DNA of 64,000 nt from Rhodospirillaceae bacterium (lineage in GTDB: Bacteria; Pseudomonadota; Alphaproteobacteria; Rhodospirillales; Rhodospirillaceae): positions 38,841-102,840 of the forward strand of contig JAVJSV010000007.1 in assembly GCA_040219235.1 (NCBI GenBank), read 5' to 3'. Both the position numbers and the translations under genes were made by a program. A model generated the notes under the pieces. The model was not told where the DNA came from. It saw nothing but the letters and a program-made list of their open reading frames with translations, and made no database searches. Below are positions 56,139 through 64,000 of the stretch, one piece after another; position 1 is the first letter of the stretch, and each line of letters begins with the position of its first letter.

Positions 56139-57047
56139 TTAGTTCCTGCTGAGTTCTTGATATAAGCGCGTCGCAAACACGCGGCCTTGGTCCGCCCGCA
56201 TGGAGAAGTCAGCGTCATAGTCTTTGGTTGGGTTTGAGTCCAAAAACTGTTCTAGAGTTTGGCCGTTCGCAAGTGCGGTTTCTGTAATGATCTTCATGCC
56301 TTTCAGCATGGTCAGTGTTTTCATAGCGCCCGCCCGGTCAGAAATCGCACCGTGGCCAGGGATGATCACTGTATTTTCGTCTGTCATCTCTCCAAGCTTT
56401 TCCAGCGCAGCGATTTCACCGTTCAAGGTGCCGCCCGTTGAGGAGTCAATGAAGGGGTAGGCACTCGTGACATACACATCACCCGTATGCACCACATTGG
56501 CTTCGAGGAAATACACGAACGCATCTGAATCCGTATGTGCATTGGGCACATGGATCAGGCGCATTGTCAGGTCATTAAATCTGATAGTCGCGGTATCATT
56601 GAATGTCATCTCGGGAAGCGCCACGTCAGGCGAAGCCGCCTGACTCCAATTGAAGGCTTCAACAAACTGATCCGTTGACATGCGTTCATAAGTGTTGTCA
56701 TGCGCGACGATGATTTTACCGGCGCGACCGTAGTTCTCGTTGCCGCCCGTATGATCCCAGTGCCAATGGGTGTTCAGCACATACTTGATCGGTTGGTCGG
56801 TGAGGTCTGCAATGGCGGCGTCAATCTTCGCTGTCATTTCTTCATACTGATCATCGACGATGAGCACACCGTCTCCACCAACGGAGACAGCCAAATTGCC
56901 ACCGGCCCCCATAAACATATGCAATCCACCGCGCACGGGAATGCTGCGAATCTGGGCCGTGTCAGGGCTGAGTTGCGCTGTGGTAGTCTGTGACGCGAGT
57001 ATAGTGGTTGCGATCACCAAACTTGCTAGGGTCTTTCTGTGCATCAT
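56139..57047 (-). CDS. Exported metallo-beta-lactamase-fold hydrolase
   Basis: A signal peptide (MHRKTLASLVIATTILASQTTTAQ) precedes an MBL domain with the metal motif HWHWDHTGGNE, a second His in HVPNAHTDSDA, and IPGHG. The 302-residue protein resembles the SoxH/quinoprotein-relay-like hydrolases rather than true beta-lactamases. It acts in the periplasm; the substrate is unknown. It lies between arsC and the beta-carbonic anhydrase, all leftward. Confidence 0.82.
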   Translation of the reverse strand: MMHRKTLASLVIATTILASQTTTAQLSPDTAQIRSIPVRGGLHMFMGAGGNLAVSVGGDGVLIVDDQYEEMTAKIDAAIADLTDQPIKYVLNTHWHWDHTGGNENYGRAGKIIVAHDNTYERMSTDQFVEAFNWSQAASPDVALPEMTFNDTATIRFNDLTMRLIHVPNAHTDSDAFVYFLEANVVHTGDVYVTSAYPFIDSSTGGTLNGEIAALEKLGEMTDENTVIIPGHGAISDRAGAMKTLTMLKGMKIITETALANGQTLEQFLDSNPTKDYDADFSMRADQGRVFATRLYQELSRN

Positions 57048-57142
57048 TCAGGGTCCTGTCTGCGTCGCTGGGGGTGGCAAAACGAGGGTAACAAAACGGG
57101 TGTGGCAAAACCTTAACATGTCAGGCGGTTAAGAGCAGCCTG

Positions 57143-57778
57143 TTAGGCAAATTCTTCAAAGGAGTCGCTGTCTGGATTAAGCCACTTCAAGGTGCCGTTG
57201 TTAATGTCGAAGTAAAACCCATGCATCTTTAAGGCACCCGAGGTCACACGTTTAGACACCCAAGGAAAAGTTGCGAGGTTTTGCAGGGACAAACGCACCA
57301 CAGCTTGTTCCGTGTTGGCAAACCGGTCAGACGGATCATCCTCTTGGTGGCGAGCGATGGAGACCGCCGGACGGGCAATCGACATCCACGGCCCGATAAA
57401 CTCACCAGCGGGGGGGTCGCCGTCTGCCATGCCGACAAGGGCCTGAATACCTCCGCATTGGGCATGGCCTAGCACGATAATGTCGGTGACCTGCAGGCCC
57501 ATAACAGCAAACTCAATGGCCGCGCTGGTGCCATGATAGCCTGGTTTGGGTTCATAGGGCGGCACCACATTGGCCACGTTACGCACGACGAACAGGTCGC
57601 CAGGGTTTTGATCAAACATAAAAGCCGGATCGACCCGGGAGTCGCTGCAGGCAATAACCAAAGCTTTAGGCCGTTGGCCGCGGTCTGATAAGTTTTTGAA
57701 GAGAGGCTCGTAAGCTGGCAGTCGCTCGTCGCGGTAGCGGACGTAGCCCTCCCGCAAATCATCGAAGAGTGTCTTCAC
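57143..57778 (-). CDS. Beta-class carbonic anhydrase
   Basis: The 211-residue enzyme interconverts carbon dioxide and bicarbonate. Zinc ligands are the Cys in ACSDSRVDP, with the CxDxR pair, and the His and Cys of LGHAQCGGIQAL. Length and motifs match beta-carbonic anhydrases of the bacterial type. It starts divergently, about 200 bp from the SbtA-like gene, so the cell has enzyme and transporter for bicarbonate side by side. Confidence 0.93.
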   Translation of the reverse strand: MKTLFDDLREGYVRYRDERLPAYEPLFKNLSDRGQRPKALVIACSDSRVDPAFMFDQNPGDLFVVRNVANVVPPYEPKPGYHGTSAAIEFAVMGLQVTDIIVLGHAQCGGIQALVGMADGDPPAGEFIGPWMSIARPAVSIARHQEDDPSDRFANTEQAVVRLSLQNLATFPWVSKRVTSGALKMHGFYFDINNGTLKWLNPDSDSFEEFA

Positions 57779-57978
57779 CTTGTAAAATCCCCAGATAAGG
57801 TGACTATTGTCATATTCGGATTAGGCCATATTTGTCCACCTATGGCCAGTCTTGAGGGACCGCTCTTTAAAGAGTGAATATGACGACCGGGGAATCTTGA
57901 TGCCCTTGCTTGCTATACGTTTTTGAATCCCTATACAAACGCAGACCTGATGGCTAATCATTTGAGTTGGAGTGATAC

Positions 57979-58977
57979 GTGGCTGATTTTATAGGCATCG
58001 TCCAAGGCAATATCCTCCATCCCGTCATATTAGCTTTTGTGCTGGGCATCGTCGCTGGTATGGCCCGCGCTGAACTGTCCATTCCCTCAGCGATCAGTAA
58101 AGCCATGTCGATCTACCTGATGTTCGCCATTGGCCTGAAAGGTGGCGTTGCGGTTGCGGCCAGCCCCTTCAGCTCCACACTAATCCTTGCACTTCTGGCC
58201 GGCATGGTGCTGAGTTTCGTAATGCCCTTTATCGCCTTTGGCCTGTTGGGCATGACCACCAAGCTCGACGGCATCAACCGCGCCGCCATTGCAGCCCACT
58301 ATGGCTCAATTTCCATTGTAACCTTTGTCACGGCCACCGAAATGGTGCGTTTGTCCGGTTTGTTTTCAGAAGGCTTTATGGTCGCCGTTGCTGCGCTGAT
58401 GGAAACACCGGCGATTATCACCGGCATTTGGTTGGCGGGGCGGATGGCAAGTGATACCACCCCTGGAGCTCCAAAAAAATCATTGATCACGAAAGATCTT
58501 GCCCGCGAAGTCTTTCTCAATGCCAGCGTTGTTGTTCTGGTCGGCGCGTTCATTATTGGCTTGATCAGCACACCCGATGGTGTGATCAAAGTAGACCCCT
58601 TTTTCAACGGCATCTTCCAGGGGGTACTCTGCTTGTTCCTGCTTGATATGGGCTTGGTCGCCGCGGAGCGCTTGCGCGGTGTGAAGGTGTTGTCACGCGG
58701 TATGATCATGTTCGGCATCTATATGCCGCTGATCGGGGCCACACTTGGTACGCTGGCAGGATGGGCGATAGGTCTCAGTGCCGGCGGCACGGTTCTTCTG
58801 GCAACCCTGGCGGCAAGCGGTTCTTACATTGCTGTGCCCGCCGCCATGCGCTTGGCCATGCCCAAAGCAAACCCGGCGATCTCACTAACCTTATCCTTGG
58901 CGATCACTTTTCCCTTTAACGTCATCGTTGGTATTCCGCTCTACCTGATGGCAGTGCGCTGGCTTTACGGAGTTTAG
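57979..58977 (+). CDS. sbtA: Sodium-dependent bicarbonate transporter SbtA-like
   Basis: The 332-residue membrane protein has about ten transmembrane helices and the family stretches AELSIPSAISKAMSIYLMFAIGLKGG and GILIGLISTPDG-type loops, with SGSYIAVPAAMRLAMPKANP near the end, typical of SbtA (DUF897). It would import bicarbonate with sodium. The start is GTG, with GGAG upstream. An SbtB-like PII protein begins 5 bp after the stop. Confidence 0.85.
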   Translation: MADFIGIVQGNILHPVILAFVLGIVAGMARAELSIPSAISKAMSIYLMFAIGLKGGVAVAASPFSSTLILALLAGMVLSFVMPFIAFGLLGMTTKLDGINRAAIAAHYGSISIVTFVTATEMVRLSGLFSEGFMVAVAALMETPAIITGIWLAGRMASDTTPGAPKKSLITKDLAREVFLNASVVVLVGAFIIGLISTPDGVIKVDPFFNGIFQGVLCLFLLDMGLVAAERLRGVKVLSRGMIMFGIYMPLIGATLGTLAGWAIGLSAGGTVLLATLAASGSYIAVPAAMRLAMPKANPAISLTLSLAITFPFNVIVGIPLYLMAVRWLYGV

Positions 58978-58981
58978 ACTG

Positions 58982-59290
58982 ATGGATGTTCATCCCAAAA
59001 AGAAGATCGAAGTCATCGTTGAGGCACCCATGGTGCGCCGCGTCTTGGAGATCATACAAGAGCATGGCGGTACCGGGGCCACAGTAATGCCCATTTTGCG
59101 CGGGCAGGGACATTCCGGCCATTGGAGCGATAAAGACGGAAGCTCGGGCACAGAAATGCAAATGGTCATGGTGATCATCGGTCCACGCCGGGCCGATGTA
59201 ATACGTGATGCTGTGTATGCTGCTTTAACCGATTATCGCGGCATGATCATGCTCAGCGATGTCGATGTTATCCGGAATGAGCATTTCTAG
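58982..59290 (+). CDS. sbtB: SbtB-like PII protein
   Basis: This 102-residue PII-superfamily protein starts MDVHPKKKIEVIVEAP and has the SbtB-type T-loop (RGQGHSGHWSDKDGSSG) in place of the uridylylation loop, and a short C-terminus ending in RNEHF. SbtB proteins bind adenyl nucleotides such as cAMP and gate SbtA. It is coupled to the SbtA-like gene (5-bp gap) and its end overlaps the convergent MFS gene by 22 bp. Confidence 0.85.
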   Translation: MDVHPKKKIEVIVEAPMVRRVLEIIQEHGGTGATVMPILRGQGHSGHWSDKDGSSGTEMQMVMVIIGPRRADVIRDAVYAALTDYRGMIMLSDVDVIRNEHF

Positions 59291-60539
59291 CGCTAAGATT
59301 TGCACGCCGGGCGACCCAAATCAGACGCGCTGCATTCACAACCACAATAGCCACCAATCCCAGCGTCACCATAAATGGCAGCCTGACATCGATATCCAGG
59401 AAGAAGCTGCCCGCTATGAGTGGTCCACCAACCCGGCCCGCCATTGAAACCCCATTGGAAATGCCTAGCATAAAGCCGACTTTGTCTTCCGGGCTGACCT
59501 TGGACAGCACACTGGACAGCACCGTGTTCCACACCCCAATGCCGATCACGGCAATCCACAACCCGGCAACTGAAATCCATACGGTCGAGCCCAGCAGCAA
59601 GATTGAGGTGCCGATAACGTTCGTGACCGACCCAATCAGATAAGCCCCGACATCGCCAAAGTGTTTCGTCAGGGGGCCAACCAACCCGATTGTCGCCACC
59701 ATATAGCCCAAGCCCATGGCCCCCATGCCAAAGCTGACGTCATTGGGACCCCAGTTGTGCAGCCCCTGCGCCCAGAAGGCGAAAACAAACTGATCGGAGC
59801 CGCCGACATAACCGCCGATCAAAAACTGGACGATGATCAAGGCTAACCCAATCCGTCCGATGGGTGCGCTTGGCGGAACATACGCCTCTGTCTCAGCACT
59901 GGGTGTGGCACCCGCTAGCGCAATTGATTCTGGATCCTTTGAGTCTACAGGCGATATCTTTTTACGAGCCGCGCGTGTTTCTTTGAGGAAAATCACACCG
60001 ATCAAGGTGGCCAATGCGCTTAGACCTGCCGCCAGAAAAGAGGGCATGGCATGGGTAAAGCTCTCCAGGTCTTGCCCCATCAGCAGGCCGCCAAACATCG
60101 GTCCAATAAAAAAGGCCATCGCCGTGGCCCCTGTGGCATACCCTAAGTTTTTGGCCCTGTTCTCGTGGCTGGTCGAGTCGGCGACCATGGCAAACGCGAT
60201 CGACACATTGCCACCGGTCACCCCTTGCAAAGCGCGGGCAATAAACATCTCATTGAGGCTGTCGGAGAGGCCAAAGACGACGAACGTGCATGAACTCGCC
60301 GCCAGCGAGGCCATAAAAACTGGCTTGCGTCCAAAACGATCAGACAACCGGCCCCATAATGGCGCAAAAACGATGATCAACATCGGCATCAGGGTGAATA
60401 GCAGTGAAATCTGAAAAGAAGTTGCGCCGTACTTTTGTCCAATAAACGGCAGCATCGGCAGAATAATACTCGCCGGAATAACCGCAGCAAAAATAGTGAT
60501 GAACAGAACAGGCACGACACAGACTACCATATGAGGCAT
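59268..60539 (-). CDS. MFS transporter, TetA/multidrug-efflux-like
   Basis: This 423-residue 12-helix transporter has the loop 2-3 motif GRLSDRFGRKPVF and the antiporter motif GPMFGGLL. The N-half (LPMLPFIGQKYGATSFQISLL) is close to the DHA1 drug:proton antiporters. It would export a drug or metabolite. It overlaps sbtB on the opposite strand and diverges from hisC. The tail is not truncated. Confidence 0.85.
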   Translation of the reverse strand: MPHMVVCVVPVLFITIFAAVIPASIILPMLPFIGQKYGATSFQISLLFTLMPMLIIVFAPLWGRLSDRFGRKPVFMASLAASSCTFVVFGLSDSLNEMFIARALQGVTGGNVSIAFAMVADSTSHENRAKNLGYATGATAMAFFIGPMFGGLLMGQDLESFTHAMPSFLAAGLSALATLIGVIFLKETRAARKKISPVDSKDPESIALAGATPSAETEAYVPPSAPIGRIGLALIIVQFLIGGYVGGSDQFVFAFWAQGLHNWGPNDVSFGMGAMGLGYMVATIGLVGPLTKHFGDVGAYLIGSVTNVIGTSILLLGSTVWISVAGLWIAVIGIGVWNTVLSSVLSKVSPEDKVGFMLGISNGVSMAGRVGGPLIAGSFFLDIDVRLPFMVTLGLVAIVVVNAARLIWVARRANLSARNAHSG

Positions 60540-60668
60540 AAATATGAGACCTGACTTGATCCACCTCAGCGCTTAAGTCAACGCGTTTGTCGGCATGACA
60601 TGTCTTGATTGCGGCAACAACAGGCCGTTAGCGTGCAGGCTGATAAGTCTGTTGTTTAGGAGACCTTT

Positions 60669-61763
60669 ATGCCGCTTACCCCACGCCCCGGCCTGGACCG
60701 CATTCAACCATACCAGCCCGGTCAACGGCCCATTGGTGGCGGTGGCCCCGGTGTGAAACTCTCGGCCAACGAGTCGGCCCTCGGTCCAAGCCCAAAGGCG
60801 TTGGCAGCTTATGCGGCTGCAGCTGAGGTCATTGAGCGTTATCCTGACGCCAATGCGGTGGCCATTCGCCAAGCGATTGCAGATCGCTATGATCTGAATG
60901 TTGAGCAGGTCCTCATGGGCATTGGCTCCGATGAGCTTTTAAGTGCACTGGTGCGGGCCTATGCTGGTGCGGGCGATGAAGTGCTGTATCCCACAGCAAC
61001 GTTTCCCATGTATCGCATCTACGCGATGGCAACGGGCGCTGACATTGTTCAAGCGCCAGACGCAGGTTACACCGCTGACGTCGATGCGCTCCTAAACGCT
61101 GTGACCGAACGCACCAAGGTGGTGATCGTGGCCAATCCCAACAACCCCACGGGTACATATCTGCCGGCCAATGAACTCAAACGTCTTCGCGATGGTCTGC
61201 GCGATGATGTGCTGCTGATTATTGATGCCGCCTATGCAGAGTATGTCACCAAGCCTGATTACGATGCGGGTGCTCAGCTTGTTGCGGCAACCGACAACAC
61301 AGTGATGACGCGGACGTTTTCGAAAGTGCACGGCATGGCGTCTTTGCGCATTGGCTGGTGCTATGCTCACCCTGATATCGTGTCTGTGGTCGGACGTATT
61401 CACTCGCCGTTCAACGTATCCACAGCGGCTCAGCTGGCCGGTGTGGCGGCTATAGAAGACCAAGCGCACGAAGACAAAGTGGTGTCGCACACCGCTAAAT
61501 GGCATAGTGTTTCTGCACAGCGTTTGCTCGGGCTCGGTCTGACGATTACCGGCACCGAAGGCAACTTCGTTTGTGTTGGTTTTCCGGACGAAGACGGCAA
61601 ACGCGCCGCCGATGCCGATGCTTTTCTGCGCACCCGTAACATCATCACCCGCGCCATGGCCGGGTTTGGTTTGCCCAAGCACTTACGCATCACCATCGGA
61701 ACAGATGAGGAAATGAAAACCTGCCTGGATGCGGTTGAGGACTTTGTCAAAAGCTGGACTTAG
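60669..61763 (+). CDS. hisC: Histidinol-phosphate aminotransferase
   Basis: HisC converts imidazole-acetol phosphate and glutamate to histidinol phosphate. The 364-residue fold type I PLP protein has VKLSANESALGPSPKALAAY, NPNNPTGTYL, IDAAYAEYV and the PLP lysine in RTFSKVHGMASLRIGW. It is a standalone copy, away from other his genes, with GGAG before the start. Phenylalanine or tyrosine activity is possible in this family, but histidinol phosphate is most likely. Confidence 0.9.
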   Translation: MPLTPRPGLDRIQPYQPGQRPIGGGGPGVKLSANESALGPSPKALAAYAAAAEVIERYPDANAVAIRQAIADRYDLNVEQVLMGIGSDELLSALVRAYAGAGDEVLYPTATFPMYRIYAMATGADIVQAPDAGYTADVDALLNAVTERTKVVIVANPNNPTGTYLPANELKRLRDGLRDDVLLIIDAAYAEYVTKPDYDAGAQLVAATDNTVMTRTFSKVHGMASLRIGWCYAHPDIVSVVGRIHSPFNVSTAAQLAGVAAIEDQAHEDKVVSHTAKWHSVSAQRLLGLGLTITGTEGNFVCVGFPDEDGKRAADADAFLRTRNIITRAMAGFGLPKHLRITIGTDEEMKTCLDAVEDFVKSWT

Positions 61764-61969
61764 AAAAAAACAGGCCAGACAAAAAAATCCCGGCAGCCTT
61801 GGGACGAGGCGACCGGGATATGGGACTCAAGTCTGGGACGGGTTGGTAAGGGACCGTTTAGGGCTGCACTCTCTTAGAGGAGTGTCAACCAGGACCGGAT
61901 GGTAAGGGCCGGCCGTATCAACGTCTGAAAAACTTGCTGGGCAAGCCGGGACGAGACGTATGAATGTCG
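61764..61969. other. Structured 3' region between hisC and small leftward gene
   Basis: These 206 bp hold a leftward terminator hairpin (61781-61819), a CACTC/GAGTG hairpin (61867-61884), and two copies of a GG(T/A)TGGTAAGGG box at 61841 and 61897 that agree at 13 of 16 bases by eye. No frame is supported. The density of GC-rich pairings suggests a structured RNA or strong 3' end. Confidence 0.45.
61781..61819 (-). terminator. Intrinsic terminator of the small leftward gene
   Basis: ATCCCGG at 61787-61793 pairs with CCGGGAT at 61813-61819. Read leftward, the stem ends in seven U residues (61781-61787). It lies about 150 bp past the stop of the leftward gene at 61970, leaving a long 3' untranslated part. 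Confidence 0.75.
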
Positions 61970-62401
61970 TTATTCCTTCATGACACCTTTCACATCCACA
62001 AGGTGCGCCATAATGGCTTCGTTAATTTCGTTATGTGCAGCTTCCATTTCCTGGATGCGCATGCGCAGACTGCGCATATCCTCCAGCTCGCTATCCGTCA
62101 TCGGTGTTTTATTGGACGCCACCATCAAACCCATCGCCAAGTAACGGGATTTCAAATCCGCAATCACTTTAGCCATGGCAATCATTTCATGCGGGTCAAT
62201 CACATCTACATGGCGCTTCAGTGCGCGTTTCATTTCATCTTCGACGATGTGCGAAACATGACGTGTGAACTGGCTCGCAGATAAGGCACCGTTGCTGGCC
62301 TTGCCGTTGTCGAGCGCACTTGCTGCAGAAAAGGCACCCGCCACTTGTGAGGCGTTTTCATCTTTGCTGGAGCGGACGGCGATAAAGTCGATCACAGACA
62401 T
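61970..62401 (-). CDS. Small hypothetical helical protein
   Basis: This protein of 143 residues (from ATG 62401, preceded by AAGGAATACCCG) has no signal peptide or membrane segment. It is mostly helical: SASQFTRHVSHIVEDEMKRALKRH, DPHEMIAMAKVIADLKSRYLAMGL, and a coiled-coil-like RMRIQEMEAAHNEINEAIMAHL. Not recognised. It is flanked by structured intergenic DNA on both sides, which may be its leader and trailer. Confidence 0.65.
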   Translation of the reverse strand: MSVIDFIAVRSSKDENASQVAGAFSAASALDNGKASNGALSASQFTRHVSHIVEDEMKRALKRHVDVIDPHEMIAMAKVIADLKSRYLAMGLMVASNKTPMTDSELEDMRSLRMRIQEMEAAHNEINEAIMAHLVDVKGVMKE

Positions 62402-62651
62402 CGGGTATTCCTTAAGTCGCAAACACTAAATAAAACTGTGTGGCCGTGGTGGCCTTCACCTAGAGGAATGCAAGCGCCGTGCCACTCTGGTAAACGAGAG
62501 GTTAACGCAATAATATCAATGGACTAGGAGGTTTTTGTGTCGGCGACAGGCTAAGCCGCTGGCGCGGGCACACCAAGACGGCCCTACCGTTAGTGCCGAC
62601 CCGGCAACCCCTGCCGGGTGGTCTTACGAAGGGGACGTTAAAACGGTATCC
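62402..62651. other. Possible structured leader with nested hairpins
   Basis: In these 250 bp, ACCCGGCA (62599-62606) pairs with TGCCGGGT (62612-62619) around ACCCC. It is enclosed by TACCGTT (62585-62591) pairing with AACGGTA (62642-62648). A CGGC/GCCG pair lies at 62541-62558. These could form a 5' leader of the gene at 62401 or the 3' end of the FAD oxidase gene. No known riboswitch was recognised. Confidence 0.4.
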
Positions 62652-64000
62652 CTATAGTCCCAAGGCACCCGGGTTCATCAGGCCCTTGGGGTCCACATGA
62701 GCTTTAAGTGTTTTGACCAGCGCCAGCGCGCCGGCATCCCGTTCGCGCGTGTAAGGATAGACTTTGCCGATCTGCATGTGGGTGCCACCACAGGAATAGA
62801 AGCAGTCGATCACGCCTTTTTTCATTTCTTCCACCAGCGCCCGGCCCTCCATGTTGATGGGGAAGTCGGTCAACGTCTTGAGCATCTCCGGGTCGGTGTG
62901 GCGATCATGGAATGGCTCGCGCGCATCTTCCCAATAAAACACCGGCTCATACAAAAAAGCATTGGTCGCGAGTGTCGTAAACATCGATGCCGTAATCACC
63001 TTATGGCGATCCATTTGATCTTGATAGCGGGCGTGCAGCGCTTCCAGTTTCTCTTGGAATTCAGCAACGCGTGAGAAGGGCAGGATGCCATGCAGCGGCA
63101 CCCAGCGTTCACCGGCTGTCCCCAATAAAGAGAACGGCGGGAAAGGATAGGCGCGGACAACGGCGGGAACAGTGTTGACGATCTCGTTGCCATAGGGAGC
63201 AACGGCAGTGCGAAGACCTTTGAGGTGGGATTTCATCTCGCGCATGTCGCGCGCTTCGCAAATGAAGTGTGCCGTATAGTTGGACTTGTCGATGAAACGT
63301 TTTCCAGCCAGGGCAATTTTGAGCATCTGCCAGGCGCCCGCGAAGATGTTGCGCCCGGCTATTCCGACGGCCCAGAGTGTCTTTAAGTCTTGCGCCAGAC
63401 CTTGTCCGCCCGTGAACACTTTCATCACAGTTGTATCAAAACCAAAGGCTTCTGTTGGTAAACCTTCGCGCGCCGCGGCCGCCATGCCTTTGTGCAGGCC
63501 ATCAAAGCTTTCAAAGGCGTACGACAATCCCATCACCACCGGCAGACGGCGTTGTAATCGCAGGGAGATTTCCGCCTTAATGCCCAAGGCCCCAGCATCA
63601 TTACAAAACAATCCAGTCAGGTCCGGTCCGTAGTGACGAAAAAATGGCGAATGATTAGGCTGTCCAGCGGATCCGGTTGTGACAATGCTGCCGTCCGAGA
63701 CCACCACTTTCATTCCTTCTGCGGCGACACCGGATGGGCCCCATTTCGATGAGCCATAGGTCAGGCTGCCTTGTGACATAGAACCGCCGACTGTGGCGTT
63801 CAGCCCCGAGAACGGCCCCCAGAACACCGGTCGCACACCTTTGTCAGACAGCGCGTCCTCAAGCGCAGCCCAAGTGCAACCGGCTTCGACCGTAACATAC
63901 ATGTCTTCTGTGTTGATCTCGACAATGCGGTTTAGCTTCCGCGTATCGATGGTGACACTGTTGCTGGTCGTTGGAATGTAGCCATCGGTGTAAGAAAACC
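62652..64000 (-). CDS. FAD-linked oxidase (PCMH/GlcD type), 5' end outside window
   Basis: The frame runs to the right edge without a start, so about 449 codons are visible. It has a PCMH FAD-binding domain (SVTIDTRKLNRIVEINTEDMYVTVEAGCTWAALED, then PFSGLNATVGGSMSQGSLTYGSSKWG), and a C-terminal FAD-oxidase cap ending VDPKGLMNPGALGL, a typical ending. The family includes glycolate, D-lactate and alkyl-DHAP oxidases. The Met at 63902 should not be taken as the start because coding continues upstream of it. Confidence 0.85.
   Translation of the reverse strand, partial: FSYTDGYIPTTSNSVTIDTRKLNRIVEINTEDMYVTVEAGCTWAALEDALSDKGVRPVFWGPFSGLNATVGGSMSQGSLTYGSSKWGPSGVAAEGMKVVVSDGSIVTTGSAGQPNHSPFFRHYGPDLTGLFCNDAGALGIKAEISLRLQRRLPVVMGLSYAFESFDGLHKGMAAAAREGLPTEAFGFDTTVMKVFTGGQGLAQDLKTLWAVGIAGRNIFAGAWQMLKIALAGKRFIDKSNYTAHFICEARDMREMKSHLKGLRTAVAPYGNEIVNTVPAVVRAYPFPPFSLLGTAGERWVPLHGILPFSRVAEFQEKLEALHARYQDQMDRHKVITASMFTTLATNAFLYEPVFYWEDAREPFHDRHTDPEMLKTLTDFPINMEGRALVEEMKKGVIDCFYSCGGTHMQIGKVYPYTRERDAGALALVKTLKAHVDPKGLMNPGALGL

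Noticed and set aside
59833..60414. Rightward 193-residue frame opposite the MFS gene
   Set aside because: Antisense shadow of a membrane-protein gene, without RBS or motif.

Overview
The window looks like a piece of alphaproteobacterial chromosome of moderate GC, probably marine or aquatic. Evidence for the lineage is a MipZ-type division ATPase, the glnB-glnA pair, the rplM-rpsI-argC order, a class I PHA synthase, a clpS-clpA pair and a SPOR-tailed D,D-carboxypeptidase. The habitat is inferred from the PhnDCE-type transporter and the SbtA/SbtB bicarbonate module. No rRNA, CRISPR array or intact insertion sequence was seen.

1-12 kb is core gene space: the 5' part of an FAD oxidoreductase, mipZ with a VWA-like and a membrane J-domain gene, a sugar-nucleotide operon (galU-ugd-pgm/manB), a D,D-carboxypeptidase, clpS-clpA, and a clpA/glnA convergent pair sharing a strong bidirectional terminator. 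12-32 kb holds glnB, tRNA-His, rplM-rpsI, a TPR/glycosyltransferase-like gene, argC with a gamma-carbonic anhydrase, a phnDCE1E2-type ABC transporter, phaC, an OmpA-like lipoprotein, an aminotransferase with hom, glpX-recJ, a tandem HdeA-like secreted protein and a GNAT acetyltransferase.

32-37.5 kb is a decayed island beginning at tRNA-Glu. Two different tyrosine-integrase remnants bracket an intact flavin monooxygenase gene and broken phytanoyl-CoA-dioxygenase and peptide-binding-protein genes. Next to the second remnant lies a gene of about 63 consecutive eight-residue repeats, killed by one frameshift and one Gln-to-stop change. This is the most unusual part of the window.

37.8-57 kb is an accessory, secretion-rich region: a TylF-like methyltransferase, a Tat-exported FAD enzyme divergent from a tri-haem cytochrome c, VOC proteins, TPR proteins, an orphan OppA-type binding protein, an HPt-REC-REC-GGDEF protein divergent from an unknown cytosolic protein, a DUF1838-like/HdeA-like/TonB-receptor cluster, a CDKN3-like phosphatase, arsC and an exported metallo-hydrolase. 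57-64 kb carries a beta-carbonic anhydrase, sbtA-sbtB, an MFS exporter, hisC, a small unknown gene with structured flanks, and an FAD-linked oxidase cut by the window end.

Functionally, the window combines cell-division and proteolysis housekeeping, nitrogen control (PII and glutamine synthetase), envelope sugar supply, carbon storage and inorganic-carbon uptake, and phosphonate or phosphite uptake possibly under PhoB. All functional statements rest on recognised motifs and family knowledge; no searches were run.
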